Origin: Staphylococcus simiae
Lineage (GTDB): Bacteria > Bacillota > Bacilli > Staphylococcales > Staphylococcaceae
Length of the DNA stretch: 64,000 nt
Assembly (NCBI RefSeq): GCF_017357005.1
Contig: NZ_CP071589.1
Coordinates: forward strand, 1,488,001-1,552,000
Direction: 5' to 3'
Both the position numbers and the translations under genes were made by a program. The notes beneath the pieces are model-generated. The model did not search any database. It was not told where the DNA came from and saw only the letters and a program-made list of their open reading frames with translations. This document shows, one piece after another, positions 31,265 through 41,072 of the stretch (its first letter is position 1; each line of letters opens with the position of its first letter).

Positions 31265-31873
31265 TTATAACTCTTGCAAAATCAATGAACTCCATGTTTC
31301 AAAGTCATCGTATGAGTCAATGCTTCCTTTTTCAACCCATTTGATACGTAATGTATCGGTTTCTTTTGCTTCAACATCATTTGAATTAACAGTAATTTTA
31401 AAAACTACACCAATATGAACTTCACCAACTTCATTAGTATCGTCATTGATAAAGCCAATATAGTCCATATTTTGTGAATCTTGAGATTGGATGCCAACTT
31501 CTTCTTCTAATTCTCTTTGAGCATTGACTCTTAATACCTCATTTATAGATTCAGCACCTGGGACATCATTCATATGTCCACCAACACCTATAGATGATTG
31601 ACCGTGTAAACGTTCTTCACCACCGCCAGATAAACGTTCATAAACTAATATTTCTCCATGTTCATTTTCTAATAGACAGTACGATATTAATTGTTTATAG
31701 CGAGGGTCTTCCTCCATATCTCCACGACGTTTAACTTCATAATGTTTCAGTGCATCGAAAATATTTTGACCTGTTAACTTATTTTTACTTAAAAAACCAT
31801 TAAAAGCATTTTTTTCATTATCGAATAAAGTCTTTCTTGGTACTACTATAATTTGTTCATCAAATTTAGACAT
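31265..31873 (-). CDS. Nudix hydrolase
   Basis: The 202-residue protein carries a perfect Nudix box (G-x5-E-x7-REL-x-EE-x-G-I) in GAESINEVLRVNAQREL plus EEEVGI (about residues 98-120). The family hydrolyses nucleoside diphosphates linked to another group; the substrate cannot be read from the sequence. The N-terminal part (ERLSGGGEERLHGQSSIGVGG) resembles phosphoesterase-type Nudix proteins. It is followed by the TPR protein in the same unit. Confidence 0.9.
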   Translation of the reverse strand: MSKFDEQIIVVPRKTLFDNEKNAFNGFLSKNKLTGQNIFDALKHYEVKRRGDMEEDPRYKQLISYCLLENEHGEILVYERLSGGGEERLHGQSSIGVGGHMNDVPGAESINEVLRVNAQRELEEEVGIQSQDSQNMDYIGFINDDTNEVGEVHIGVVFKITVNSNDVEAKETDTLRIKWVEKGSIDSYDDFETWSSLILQEL

Positions 31874-32084
31874 TATGTGACTCCTTTTATTCTTTAATCT
31901 CTTACTTGCATTTTAGCAAAGAAATTATATTTAATCGATTAATATTAGGAATGGGCTACAATAAATTTTTCAAAAAATTTATTTCATAGATGTTGTTTTG
32001 TACATTAATATAAATTCTGCATATGGATTTTTGATAACGGGACTCCCCCTTAATAAGATAAAACTATTTTCCATTTAAATTCCA

Positions 32085-32114
32085 ATAAAAAAAGAGATGA
32101 CGAGTCATCTCTTT
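32085..32114 (-). terminator. Terminator of infC-rpmI-rplT
   Basis: AAAGAGATGAC (32091-32101) and GTCATCTCTTT (32104-32114) form an 11-bp perfect stem; six T follow on the minus strand. It lies 11 bases after the rplT stop. The 170 bases between it and the Nudix gene hold no recognisable element beyond that gene's promoter region. Confidence 0.9.
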
Positions 32115-32125
32115 TACTAGTGATA

Positions 32126-32482
32126 TTATTTTAAAGCATCTTTAGCTTTAGTTACTAATTCAGCAAATGCTTTGTCATCTGAAATAGCGATTTCTGATAA
32201 CATTTTACGGTTAATGTCAATACCAGCTTTTTTCAAACCGTTCATTAAACGTGAGTAGCTCATTTCGTGTTGACGAGCTGCTGCGTTGATACGTGTAATC
32301 CATAATTTACGGAAGTCACGTTTACGTTGACGACGGTCACGGAATGCATATTGACCTGATTTCATTACTTGTTGTTTTGCTACTTTATATAATGTATGTT
32401 TTGAACCAAAGTAACCTTTAGCTAATTTGATCGTTTTTTTACGACGCGCTCTTGTTACTGTTCCACCTTTAACTCGTGGCAT
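32126..32482 (-). CDS. rplT: Ribosomal protein L20
   Basis: The 118-residue basic protein has the L20 signature ([24 protein letters not shown] [33 protein letters not shown]). L20 starts 50S assembly and in Firmicutes and E. coli also binds its own operon leader to limit expression. It is last in infC-rpmI-rplT. Confidence 0.98.
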   Translation of the reverse strand: MPRVKGGTVTRARRKKTIKLAKGYFGSKHTLYKVAKQQVMKSGQYAFRDRRQRKRDFRKLWITRINAAARQHEMSYSRLMNGLKKAGIDINRKMLSEIAISDDKAFAELVTKAKDALK

Positions 32483-32528
32483 AAATAATTCCTCCTTAGG
32501 TAATTCCTACCGATTTCTATATTTGTTC

Positions 32529-32729
32529 TTATTTTTTATATGCTAATAATTGTTTTACACGTTTCATGTCGCTCTTAGACACTAATCTAGCTTTACGTAA
32601 TTGACGTTTTTGTTTAGTGCTTTTGTTCGCGAATAAGTGAGATGTGAAAGCTCTTGAACGTTTTAATTGACCTGAACCAGTTCTTTTAACACGTTTAGCT
32701 GCTCCGCGGTGAGTTTTCATTTTTGGCAT
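32529..32729 (-). CDS. rpmI: Ribosomal protein L35
   Basis: The 66-residue basic protein begins [20 protein letters not shown], the L35 signature. It lies between infC (28-base gap) and rplT (46-base gap), the universal order. Confidence 0.98.
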   Translation of the reverse strand: MPKMKTHRGAAKRVKRTGSGQLKRSRAFTSHLFANKSTKQKRQLRKARLVSKSDMKRVKQLLAYKK

Positions 32730-32757
32730 AATATATATCCTCCTGTGATAGCTTTAA

Positions 32758-33276
32758 TTATTTTTCAGCTGTAGGCGCTAACATAATAAACATTTGGCGC
32801 CCGTCCATTTTAGGTTTTTGTTCAACAGTTGCGATATCTTTACATTCATCTGCAAATTTTTCTAACACACGTTGACCAATTTCCTTATGCGTAATGGCAC
32901 GCCCTCTGAAACGAATAGAAACTTTACATTTATCGCCTTTAGATAAGAATTTACGTCCATTTTTCAACTTAGTTTGGAAGTCATGTTCCTCAATAGTTGG
33001 ACTTAAACGAATTTCCTTAACATTGATAATTTTTTGTTTCTTTTTCATTTCTTTTTCTTTTTTCTGTTGTTCGAATTTGAATTTACCATAATCCATAATT
33101 CTAGCAACTGGTGGCTTCGCATTTGGTGCTACGACTACTAAGTCTAATTCTACACGTTCTGCCATTTCTAATGCTTCACGTTTTGATTTCACACCTATTT
33201 GTTCACCATCTTGACCGATTAAACGTAATTCTTTTGCACGAATTTTGTCGTTAATTTGAGTTTGATCTTTTGCTAT
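32758..33276 (-). CDS. infC: Translation initiation factor IF-3, probable AUA start
   Basis: IF-3 keeps the subunits apart and proofreads start codons. The 172-residue form chosen begins at ATA (33274-33276), exactly six bases after a strong GGAGGTG (33283-33289) and leading into [18 protein letters not shown]. The only other nearby start is a GTG at 33283-33285, which lies inside that ribosome site (it would add STI and is used in many annotations). Rare AUU/AUA/AUC starts are known for infC and allow IF-3 to repress itself. The N domain, basic linker ([16 protein letters not shown]) and C domain are complete. Confidence 0.93.
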   Translation of the reverse strand: MAKDQTQINDKIRAKELRLIGQDGEQIGVKSKREALEMAERVELDLVVVAPNAKPPVARIMDYGKFKFEQQKKEKEMKKKQKIINVKEIRLSPTIEEHDFQTKLKNGRKFLSKGDKCKVSIRFRGRAITHKEIGQRVLEKFADECKDIATVEQKPKMDGRQMFIMLAPTAEK

Positions 33277-33317
33277 GGTTGACACCTCCAAAATTTTTAC
33301 GAAATTTGTACCAAGCA

Positions 33318-33460
33318 AAAAAGAAGAGCGAGTATTTAGCATACCCGCTCTTCTTATACACATTAAAATGTGTAACATGATTAACCTGCCAACTGCTTTA
33401 TGCGTCGCTACAGGTGAGAAGCGGGTGCTTCTACTTGGTTCGTTTCGTATTCAACGTTGT
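33318..33460 (-). promoter_or_regulatory. L20-type leader with attenuator before infC
   Basis: A leader of about 180 nt precedes infC. It ends in a strong terminator (AAGAAGAGCG 33321-33330, CGCTCTTCTT 33346-33355, then T run on the minus strand) placed before the gene. Upstream, GGTTAATCATG and G+C-rich pieces (GAAGCACCCGCTTCTCACC) offer alternative pairings. In B. subtilis L20 binds such a leader and promotes termination; the same is inferred here. Confidence 0.8.
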
Positions 33461-33462
33461 TA

Positions 33463-33491
33463 ATCATATCAACATTTCAAATATAAGTCAA
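33463..33491 (-). promoter_or_regulatory. Promoter of infC-rpmI-rplT
   Basis: On the minus strand TTGACT (33486-33491) and TATGAT (33463-33468) are separated by 17 bases. Transcription would begin near 33455 and include the L20 leader. Confidence 0.7.
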
Positions 33492-33502
33492 CACTATTTG
33501 TA

Positions 33503-35002
33503 TTAATTATGATGTTTTATTTCTTCCATATCTACTTCTTGTCTTAAATCAACTTCAGATAATGGGATTTTTTTAGTTTTGTATTTAACTTTATGATAAA
33601 TATAGAAAACTAAAAATACTGGAATACCCATATAAGTTATTAAGAATCTATTTAGATCAAAGTTACCTGTTTTAATAAAATCAACATCTTGGCCGATAAT
33701 AACTAATACACAAAGTAAACCAGCGAATATCGGTCCAAATGGGAATAATTTTGCTTTATATTTCAATTTTGATTTATCATAATTTTGATAATCGAATGCA
33801 CGTCTGAAACGATAATGACTAACTGCAATACCTACCCAGGCAATAAATCCTGTCAAACCACTTGCAGCTACAATGTATTGATAAGCGCCATCAGTTAATG
33901 TTTGTAAAACAAAGATGATAACAACTACGATTGCTGTTACTAATAAAGACATTAACGGAATACCACTTTTATTTGTTTTACCAAATGCAGGATAAGCTAA
34001 TTTATCTTTACTCATTGAATACAGCATACGTGTTGATGCATACATTCCTGAATTTCCGGCTGACAAGACAGATGTTAAGATAACAGCATTCATAAATGAC
34101 GCTGCAAAAGCAAGGCCAGCATTTTTAAATACTAATGTAAATGGTGATGTTGCAATATCATTGTCGCCACCCATTAATGCATTACTATCATATGGAATTA
34201 ACATTCCAATAACAAAAATAGCTAAAATGTAGAATAATAAAATCCTCCAAAACACTTGCTTAATTGCTTTAGGTACTGCTCTTTCTGGATTTTCAGATTC
34301 ACCAGCAGTAATACCGATAAGTTCTGTACCTTGGAATGAGAAACCAGCGATTAAGAATACACCTAAAATAGAAAGTAAGCTACCACCTAAATTACCACCT
34401 AATATAGGGCCTTCACCTTTCGTAAAGGTATCAAATCCAACGAATTCTCCACCCATAATACCTAATATTGTTAATAAACCAATAGCTATAAAGAATATAA
34501 CTGTTATGACTTTAATTAAAGCAAACCAATACTCACTTTCACCATAAATACGAACCGAAAGTGAATTCAAGGCAAAAATAATCACTAAGAAAATGGAACT
34601 CCATACCCATGCAGGGATACCTTGTAACGGAGTCCAATATTGTATAACTTGTGCCGCGATGGTAATATCAGCTGCAACAGTAACAACCCAGTTAAACCAA
34701 TAATTCCAACCTAATGCAAACCCTAAAGATGGATCCACAAAACGTGTAGCATAAGTACTAAATGATCCTGAAACAGGTAAATAAGTTGCCATTTCACCAA
34801 GTGATGTCATTAAGAAGAACACCATTGCACCTATAATTGCATATCCTATTAATGCACCAAGCGCTCCGGCATCATGGATTGCACCACCTGAAGTAACAAA
34901 CAAACCTGTACCGATACATCCGCCAATGGCAATCATAGAAATATGTCGATCTTTTAATCCTCTTTTAACACCATTATTACTTTCATCTCTTACTTTCGTC
35001 AT
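33503..35002 (-). CDS. lysP: Amino acid permease, lysine-specific (LysP)
   Basis: The 499-residue protein of the APC family has twelve membrane segments. Family motifs are ISMIAIGGCIGTGLFVTSG (about 21-39), the ASFSFQGTELIGITAGESENP-type block (about 225-245) and SAGNSGMYASTRMLYS (about 316-331). Lysine specificity is supported by the lysine riboswitch directly upstream and by the same gene next to infC in S. aureus. The ATG follows GGGAGC. Confidence 0.93.
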   Translation of the reverse strand: MTKVRDESNNGVKRGLKDRHISMIAIGGCIGTGLFVTSGGAIHDAGALGALIGYAIIGAMVFFLMTSLGEMATYLPVSGSFSTYATRFVDPSLGFALGWNYWFNWVVTVAADITIAAQVIQYWTPLQGIPAWVWSSIFLVIIFALNSLSVRIYGESEYWFALIKVITVIFFIAIGLLTILGIMGGEFVGFDTFTKGEGPILGGNLGGSLLSILGVFLIAGFSFQGTELIGITAGESENPERAVPKAIKQVFWRILLFYILAIFVIGMLIPYDSNALMGGDNDIATSPFTLVFKNAGLAFAASFMNAVILTSVLSAGNSGMYASTRMLYSMSKDKLAYPAFGKTNKSGIPLMSLLVTAIVVVIIFVLQTLTDGAYQYIVAASGLTGFIAWVGIAVSHYRFRRAFDYQNYDKSKLKYKAKLFPFGPIFAGLLCVLVIIGQDVDFIKTGNFDLNRFLITYMGIPVFLVFYIYHKVKYKTKKIPLSEVDLRQEVDMEEIKHHN

Positions 35003-35112
35003 AAAAGCTCCCTTTCTATGCTTTAGAGGCTAGCCTGACTTAACCTTTTAACCTAGTAAATCATGTTAATTACCTTTAATTAGTCTTTAGTTAAACAAAA
35101 ATTTACCATATT

Positions 35113-35340
35113 AAAAAAATGGCTACATACCTTAAAGATATGCAACCATTTTGGTTATTATCTATATAAGGTAGCACATCACAAACTGTGACAGTACAGT
35201 TTCTATTCGAAAACTGTCCCAATAAATACAACTTATGGGTTGTATTTATTTCGGCATTTTTACCTTTCACTTGTTCAACACATGTACCATAATACTTCTG
35301 ACAAGTTAATATTTAAAAATGCAACCTCTAACTCAATTTA
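35113..35340 (-). promoter_or_regulatory. Lysine riboswitch (L-box) controlling lysP
   Basis: The minus strand contains the conserved L-box pieces in order: AGAGGTTGC (35321-35329 region), CAGAAGTA, AAGGTAAAAATGCCGAA, a P4 hairpin (AATAAATACAAC / GTTGTATTTATT), TGGGACAG, a P5 hairpin and CTGTACTGTCAC. A terminator follows (arms 35117-35129 and 35139-35151, then T run). TACCTTA just after the aptamer can pair with TAAGGTA of the terminator as an antiterminator. Lysine binding should turn lysP off. Confidence 0.9.
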
Positions 35341-35445
35341 TTATTTTAACTACCTTGTAATATACATGAAACGATTTATTTTGGCAACCCTATTCACTTG
35401 AGTGTGTGACAAAAATAAGTTTGCCTAAAATTTATCTTCTTACTT

Positions 35446-35503
35446 TCTATACAGCGAATGACTAAGGGGTGCAATATGTTGATTTACTAACATATTACAC
35501 CCC
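35446..35503 (-). promoter_or_regulatory. lysP promoter with a 15-bp palindrome over the -35
   Basis: TTGCAC (35469-35474) and TATAGA (35446-35451) on the minus strand are 17 bases apart. The -35 lies within a long inverted repeat, 35466-35480 against 35489-35503 (GGGGTGCAATATGTT / AACATATTACACCCC, one mismatch). It could be an operator or the thrS terminator, though no T tract follows on the minus strand. Confidence 0.6.
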
Positions 35504-35514
35504 AAATATTTACT

Positions 35515-35790
35515 GAGCTTGGGACCAAAACATTACACAGTTAATTTCAAACATTTGGCAGTAACTGTCTGGTTTGTAAATTGTTGATGTATCAATGTTT
35601 TACAAACCTAGTCAGTCTTGCCGGGGTGAGAGGGACCCGTCATAGAAAAATATAGGGATTACAATTGGTTGCTAACGCAACAATTGCATAAAAGCTACTA
35701 AAGATTAAAATCTAAGTAGCTTTAAATGTGCAAGACGGGCATATACGACATAAAGTTAATATAAAATTTATGTCTGTCCTACTCCCATTT
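35515..35790 (+). repeat. Intergenic repeat copy 2, composite of hairpins
   Basis: Its first hairpin (35557-35622) has outer GGCA/TGCC and AACTG/CAGT pairs and inner arms GGTTTGTAAA (35571-35580) and TTTACAAACC (35599-35608). It is the reverse counterpart of the hairpin at 7017-7081, with a different but still paired inner arm. Further hairpins follow: CAATTGGTTGC/GCAACAATTG, AAAGCTACT/AGTAGCTTT and GACATAAA/TTTATGTC. The far end (GTCCTACTCCCATTT) mirrors the GGGAGTGGGATAGAAAT flank of copy 1. Confidence 0.75.
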
Positions 35791-35863
35791 CATGCTTTGT
35801 AATTCAGCCTCAAATACAATTTATTTCCTACCTGTGAAAACTTTAAGTATTGAGCAATTATCT

Positions 35864-37804
35864 TTATTTTCTATTCTTTTTCAAACGAATTTCATCTACT
35901 AAATTCCAGATAAACTCGTCTTTTTCCATTGTTTCTTGGTCTTGTGAACCATATTGACGTACATTAACTTCATTGTTTTCAACCTCTTTGTCACCAACAA
36001 CAATTTGATAAGGGATTTTTTGCATTTGAGCTTCTCTAATTTTATATCCCATTTTTTCATTACGATCATCAATATTTACTCGTACACCTTGAGATTTTAA
36101 TTCATCTTGCAGTTGACGTGCATAATCATAATGTAAGTCAACATTTACCGGAATAATTTTTACTTGTTTTGGTGCTAACCAAGTTGGAAACGCACCTTTA
36201 GTTTCTTCAGTTAAGAAAGCAACAAAACGTTCCATAGTAGATACTACGCCACGGTGAATAACCACTGGTTGATGTTGTTCACCATCTTGACCAATATATG
36301 TTAAATCAAAACGTTGTGGTAATAAGAAATCAAGCTGTGCAGTTGATAAAGTTTCTTCTTTTCCCATAGCTGTTTTTACTTGAACATCTAATTTAGGACC
36401 ATAGAATGCTGCTTCACCTATGGCTTCTTCATATGGTAAACCAAGTTCATCAACAGCTTCTTTAAGCATAGCCTCAGCTTTATTCCACATATCATCATCG
36501 TCAAAATATTTTTCTTTATCTTCAGGATCTCTATAACTTAATCTAAAGCTATAATCTTCAAATCCAAAATCTTTATACACTTCAATAATCATATTCACTA
36601 CACGTTTAAATTCTTCTTTAATTTGGTCAGGTCTTACAAAAATATGTGAATCATTAAGTGTCATACCACGAACACGTTGTAAACCAGATACAGCACCACT
36701 TGCTTCATATCTATGCATCATACCAAGTTCTGCAATACGAATTGGTAATTCACGATATGAATGAGGTTTATTTTTATAAATCATCATATGATGCGGACAG
36801 TTCATAGGTCGTAATACCATTGCTTCTGTTTCATCCAATTGCATTGGCGGGAACATATCTTCTCTATAGTGATCCCAATGACCAGATGTTTTATATAAGT
36901 CTACATTTGCCATAACTGGTGTGTAAACATGGTCATAACCCATACTTACTTCCTTATCAACGATATAACGTTCGATTTCACGTCTTATTGTCGCACCGTT
37001 TGGTAACCATAACGGTAAACCAGCACCAACTAATTGATTATTTGCAAATAGTTCTAAGTCTTTACCAATTTTACGATGGTCGCGCTCTTTGCGTTCTTCT
37101 AACATTTCTAAATGTGCTTTTAAATCTTTTTTATCAAAGAATGCTGTACCATAGATACGTTGTAACATTTTATTATCACTGTCACCACGCCAATATGCAC
37201 CTGCAGTAGATAATAATTTAAATTCTTTAATTTTTGCAGTTGATGGCACATGCACACCACGACATAAATCCGTAAATTCACCTTGACTATATAAAGTAAC
37301 ATTTTCATCTTCTGGAATAGCATCAATTAATTCTAATTTATAAGGATCGTCTTTAAAGAATTCTTTTGCTTCTTCACGTGATACGACTTTGCGTTCGATT
37401 TTGTAATTTTCATTAACAATTTGTTTCATTGTTTTTTCAATTTCGTCAAAGTCATCAGATGAAATATTTTTTTCAATATCGAAATCGTAATAGAATCCGC
37501 CTTCAATGACTGGTCCTACACCAAACTTAACATCACCATATAAACGTTTTAAAGCTTGCGCCATTAAATGTGCAGTTGAATGACGTAAAACTTCAAGTGC
37601 TTCTTCGCTACCTGGTGTTACAATTTCAATTGCTCCGTCTACTTCTAATGGTCTAGTTAAATCAACTAGTTGACCGTTAAATTTACCAGCGACAGCTTTT
37701 TTACGCAATCCAGGGCTAATTGATTGTGCGATATCTTCAGTAGTTGTGCCTTTGTCAAAAGCTTTCTTATTACCATCTGGAAATTGAATATTAATTTGTT
37801 CCAT
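35864..37804 (-). CDS. thrS: Threonyl-tRNA synthetase
   Basis: This 646-residue class II synthetase charges tRNA-Thr. A TGS domain (residues 1-62) is followed by the editing domain with its [11 protein letters not shown] metal site (about 74-84), motif 2 region, the catalytic zinc ligand Cys in [14 protein letters not shown] (about 334), motif 3 ([15 protein letters not shown]) and the anticodon domain. A T-box with a Thr specifier stands upstream. The gene is monocistronic. Confidence 0.98.
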   Translation of the reverse strand: MEQINIQFPDGNKKAFDKGTTTEDIAQSISPGLRKKAVAGKFNGQLVDLTRPLEVDGAIEIVTPGSEEALEVLRHSTAHLMAQALKRLYGDVKFGVGPVIEGGFYYDFDIEKNISSDDFDEIEKTMKQIVNENYKIERKVVSREEAKEFFKDDPYKLELIDAIPEDENVTLYSQGEFTDLCRGVHVPSTAKIKEFKLLSTAGAYWRGDSDNKMLQRIYGTAFFDKKDLKAHLEMLEERKERDHRKIGKDLELFANNQLVGAGLPLWLPNGATIRREIERYIVDKEVSMGYDHVYTPVMANVDLYKTSGHWDHYREDMFPPMQLDETEAMVLRPMNCPHHMMIYKNKPHSYRELPIRIAELGMMHRYEASGAVSGLQRVRGMTLNDSHIFVRPDQIKEEFKRVVNMIIEVYKDFGFEDYSFRLSYRDPEDKEKYFDDDDMWNKAEAMLKEAVDELGLPYEEAIGEAAFYGPKLDVQVKTAMGKEETLSTAQLDFLLPQRFDLTYIGQDGEQHQPVVIHRGVVSTMERFVAFLTEETKGAFPTWLAPKQVKIIPVNVDLHYDYARQLQDELKSQGVRVNIDDRNEKMGYKIREAQMQKIPYQIVVGDKEVENNEVNVRQYGSQDQETMEKDEFIWNLVDEIRLKKNRK

Positions 37805-37981
37805 ATAAAACCCTCCTATAAAAGATTATGTCAATATCATCTGACCTCGTTAAAATAAATTGAATGCCTCCACGTATATGCATTTACTAAAATATTATCA
37901 AGTCATTTTCAGTTTTAAATAGATCGCATTACAAGCTAAAATGTTTCATTAATAAATGAATGATTCAAAAACTTATAACAA

Positions 37982-38225
37982 ACAAAAAACCCCGTCCCTA
38001 TACAAGGGACGAGGTTGTCGTGTTACCACCCTAGTTATTTAACATATTTATACTATGTTAAATATCTCTACATAAGATAACGGTCTTGAGCCGGGTGTTC
38101 ATTACAAACACCTATAATGAAGTAGTAACAATTTAGTATAAGAACCATATTCTCAACGACTAATGGCTTTCTGTGTCATAGTGACTAAATTATCTTATCT
38201 TCAACTATTTCAACGATTTAGATTT
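37982..38225 (-). promoter_or_regulatory. T-box leader of thrS, specifier ACT (threonine)
   Basis: On the minus strand AGGGTGGTAAC (38022-38032) is the T-box. It is followed by a G+C-rich terminator (arms 37988-37999 and 38005-38016) and T6. In Stem I, AATTTAGT pairs with ACTAAATT and the loop reads GTTACTA, so the specifier is ACT (38124-38126), followed by a purine. The 180 bases from here to thrS (37805-37981) hold the read-through leader. Confidence 0.9.
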
Positions 38226-38231
38226 GCCTTC

Positions 38232-38259
38232 ATTATACACCATAAATTAAATTTTTCAA
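38232..38259 (-). promoter_or_regulatory. thrS promoter inside the 3' end of dnaI
   Basis: TTGAAA (38254-38259) and TATAAT (38232-38237) on the minus strand are 16 bases apart. The -35 overlaps the stop codon of dnaI at 38256. No terminator is visible between dnaI and this promoter. Confidence 0.65.
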
Positions 38260-39176
38260 TTGTTTCTATAATTTTCTCCGATTAAATAATAAGGTTGTGA
38301 CAAAGACTTAATTCTTTCTATAATTCTTGCCGCTTTTGTTTTCTCTTCTCCATCTCGCGTAATTGCTAAATGATGTTCTAATTCATTGTAATTAAAATTA
38401 GAACTAAAGAATGTTGGTAATTCATGCACCATTCGATAGTGTAGTAATGGACCAATCACTTCATCTCTAACCCATGGTGTAACTTCTTCAGCACCAATAT
38501 CATCTAACATCAAGACATTCGCTTCTCTCACACGCTGCAATTTGCTTTCAAAAGAACCATCTTTAAATCCACCTTTTAAAGTGCGTATAAATTCCGGAAG
38601 ATAAACAATAGTTGAACTAATCTTTTTTGACTTAAGTTGATTAGCGATCGCACCTAATATAAATGATTTACCCGTTCCAAACGCCCCATATAAATATAAA
38701 CCTTTAACTGTGTCACCATTTGTAATGGCCGTACAAATCTCATCAGCAGCCATAGCTACATCTAAGCGTTCGCGGTTAGTCATATAAATATCTTTTAACT
38801 TGGCATTTAAAGTATCACGTTGCATATGATGTGACGTGATTAATTGTGAGTCAAAGCGTTCCTCATCATATTTAATTTTACAAGGACATGGTAAATAACG
38901 AATTTTGATACGATTGTTTTCAATATACAACTCTGGCACATGCCCTTTGACAAAATTAGGACAATTTGCAAAAGTATGTCCATCATAATGTTTTTGTTGA
39001 TCTTTATACTCTTGCAAGACATTTAAATCTTCATCAATCATAGCATTGGTTAATTCTGATTGATGTTGTTGTAAGAATGCTTTAACATCCGGGTCATTCA
39101 CAACATCTTTTTTTATTTTGGCAATTCGTTGTTCTAAATCTTTAGATGACCCCATAATATTTTGGAAACTCTTCAT
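38256..39176 (-). CDS. dnaI: Primosomal protein DnaI (helicase loader)
   Basis: DnaI loads the replicative helicase DnaC. The 306-residue protein has an N-terminal zinc-containing helicase-binding domain (Cys/His in FANCPNFVKGHVPELY and RYLPCPCKI) and a C-terminal AAA+ domain with Walker A (LYGAFGTGKSFILGA, about 162-176), Walker B (VLMLDDIGAE, about 223) and an arginine finger (AARIIERIKS). Its start overlaps the last base of dnaB, so the two loaders are coupled. Confidence 0.96.
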   Translation of the reverse strand: MKSFQNIMGSSKDLEQRIAKIKKDVVNDPDVKAFLQQHQSELTNAMIDEDLNVLQEYKDQQKHYDGHTFANCPNFVKGHVPELYIENNRIKIRYLPCPCKIKYDEERFDSQLITSHHMQRDTLNAKLKDIYMTNRERLDVAMAADEICTAITNGDTVKGLYLYGAFGTGKSFILGAIANQLKSKKISSTIVYLPEFIRTLKGGFKDGSFESKLQRVREANVLMLDDIGAEEVTPWVRDEVIGPLLHYRMVHELPTFFSSNFNYNELEHHLAITRDGEEKTKAARIIERIKSLSQPYYLIGENYRNN

Positions 39177-40570
39177 TAATTGTCATCCTCCTCCCATTTT
39201 TTAGATAATCTAGCTAAAAATTCCTGTCGATCTTGTTCTAACTTTTGGTCATTTTGTTCATTGTCATTATTCGTCTTATTAGCTAATTCTCGTTCTGCCA
39301 ACCATTTCGGTGTCTTTTCTTTAGAAATTAATTTGCGCTGGCGATGATAAGCTGAATTTTTACCACTTTGATAGTTACCATGATCTTGTTTTGGCTGGTT
39401 AACTTTTTTAGCGTAGTTATAAGCCTCTTTAGCAGTTTTAATATCTTTTTTCTTCCAATTTGATGCTATTTCAAATATATATGCTTTAGGTAATTTCATA
39501 TCTTCTTTTAACATGACAAATTGTAGCAATACATTGATAACGCCAAATGACATCTTTTCACGATCTATTAACTCTTCAATCATTGCTTTTTGAGATATTG
39601 TTGGTTCAGATTCTGACCATGAAGCTAACATATCTATCGGACTTGTTTGCTCTAACAATTCAAACCAATCTTCTAAATTATCTTGTGGATTAAAATCTTC
39701 TTTTTGTGTTTGAGATTTAGCTTCGTTAGTTGTATTAACTTGAAGTTTAGGCATACGATTATCATGTTCTATTAAATAATAAGAGCGTGCCTCTTTTCTC
39801 ATATCTTCAAATGATAACTGTTGTCCACTAGTAATTGACTTAAGGATTACATGTTTCATACCGTCTGGTGTCAACCCATATAGCGTTGCCAATTGAATAA
39901 TTAATTGTTTAGCCTCTTTCGTAATAATTTCTTTGCTTATAAAATGCTTGCCTAACATTTGACTTAACATGTCAAAATCAAATGTCTCATCTGATAAATC
40001 CATACCTTGATAACTTTGATTTATCGGAATATCAGACGTGTCAATATCAACTTTAGTTGTTGGTACTTTAAAAACATCCGTAAAAGTTCTTGTCGTTTGT
40101 TTAAAAGCTGACAAATCTTTTTGCTGATATTCAAAATAATGTTTCAACTCTTGGAATCTTTTATGATCAACTTCACTATATAAAAAAATAGACAACATTG
40201 GATCATTAAAAAACAAATGCGCAGTGGGAGGTTGAATCAATTCATAGACAAATTGAGATTCTTCCTTATTATGCTTAACGAATGTTTTAACTAATCCAAT
40301 TGCTTCTAGCAAATCCATTTGTTGTCTAAATTCTAGTAAATTTAATTTTAATTCATTCATAAATACGTAATGTGACAAATAATGGGAAGACGTTCTATGA
40401 CGTTCCACAAATTGTGTCATAAAATGGTATAGTCCAATAGCTTTTGAACCAATCAATGGTGTAAACAATCGATTTAAGACATCCAAATGACTCTGATTCA
40501 ATTCGAAATATTGTATCACTTCGAATTGATCTTGTGGTCTTAAACCAAATTCGTATGCTTGCAAACCCAT
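39176..40570 (-). CDS. dnaB: Replication initiation and membrane attachment protein DnaB
   Basis: In Gram-positive bacteria DnaB is a co-loader acting with DnaD and DnaI at oriC and stalled forks, not the helicase. The 464-residue protein has the DnaB/DnaD winged-helix region at the N-terminus (SHLDVLNRLFTPLIGSKAIGLY) and a DnaD-like domain near residues 300-385 (ending ASNWKKKDIKTAKEAYNYAKK). A charged tail rich in Asn, Lys and Glu follows. It begins one base after the nrdR stop. Confidence 0.94.
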   Translation of the reverse strand: MGLQAYEFGLRPQDQFEVIQYFELNQSHLDVLNRLFTPLIGSKAIGLYHFMTQFVERHRTSSHYLSHYVFMNELKLNLLEFRQQMDLLEAIGLVKTFVKHNKEESQFVYELIQPPTAHLFFNDPMLSIFLYSEVDHKRFQELKHYFEYQQKDLSAFKQTTRTFTDVFKVPTTKVDIDTSDIPINQSYQGMDLSDETFDFDMLSQMLGKHFISKEIITKEAKQLIIQLATLYGLTPDGMKHVILKSITSGQQLSFEDMRKEARSYYLIEHDNRMPKLQVNTTNEAKSQTQKEDFNPQDNLEDWFELLEQTSPIDMLASWSESEPTISQKAMIEELIDREKMSFGVINVLLQFVMLKEDMKLPKAYIFEIASNWKKKDIKTAKEAYNYAKKVNQPKQDHGNYQSGKNSAYHRQRKLISKEKTPKWLAERELANKTNNDNEQNDQKLEQDRQEFLARLSKKWEEDDN

Positions 40571-41041
40571 TTAGTTATCACTCCGTTTATTGTCACTTAA
40601 AATACCTTGCATTGATGCTAATAGTTGATCAACATCTTTAAATTCTTTATATACCGAAGCAAATCTAACATATGATACTTGGTCAACATTCATTAATAAA
40701 TTCATAACATGCTCTCCAATATCACGTGATGATACCTCTGTATGTCCTTCATCTCTTAATTGCCATTCTACTTTATTTGTAATGTCCTCTAATTGTTGAA
40801 ATCTAACTGGTCTCTTTTCACAAGAACGTACTAATCCATTTAATATTTTATCTCTTAAAAATTGCTCTCTGGTACCATCTTTTTTCACTACTATTAATTG
40901 ACTTACTTCAATATGTTCAAATGTAGTGAAACGTATACCGCAATTTTCACATTCTCTGCGACGACGAATCGCATTTATTTCTTCTGCATGTCTTGAATCA
41001 ACAACTTTAGAATGTGTCGAATTACATTTTGGGCATTTCAT
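40571..41041 (-). CDS. nrdR: Transcriptional repressor NrdR
   Basis: NrdR senses ATP/dATP and represses ribonucleotide reductase genes. The start is the ATG at 41039-41041 ([17 protein letters not shown]), 156 residues; the open frame upstream covers the promoter. A zinc ribbon (CPKC about 3-6, CENC about 31-34) is followed by the ATP-cone (about 49-139, [16 protein letters not shown]). It lies directly upstream of dnaB, as in many Firmicutes. Confidence 0.97.
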   Translation of the reverse strand: MKCPKCNSTHSKVVDSRHAEEINAIRRRRECENCGIRFTTFEHIEVSQLIVVKKDGTREQFLRDKILNGLVRSCEKRPVRFQQLEDITNKVEWQLRDEGHTEVSSRDIGEHVMNLLMNVDQVSYVRFASVYKEFKDVDQLLASMQGILSDNKRSDN

Positions 41042-41072
41042 TACATCACCATCTTTATTTTGATTATGCCTC

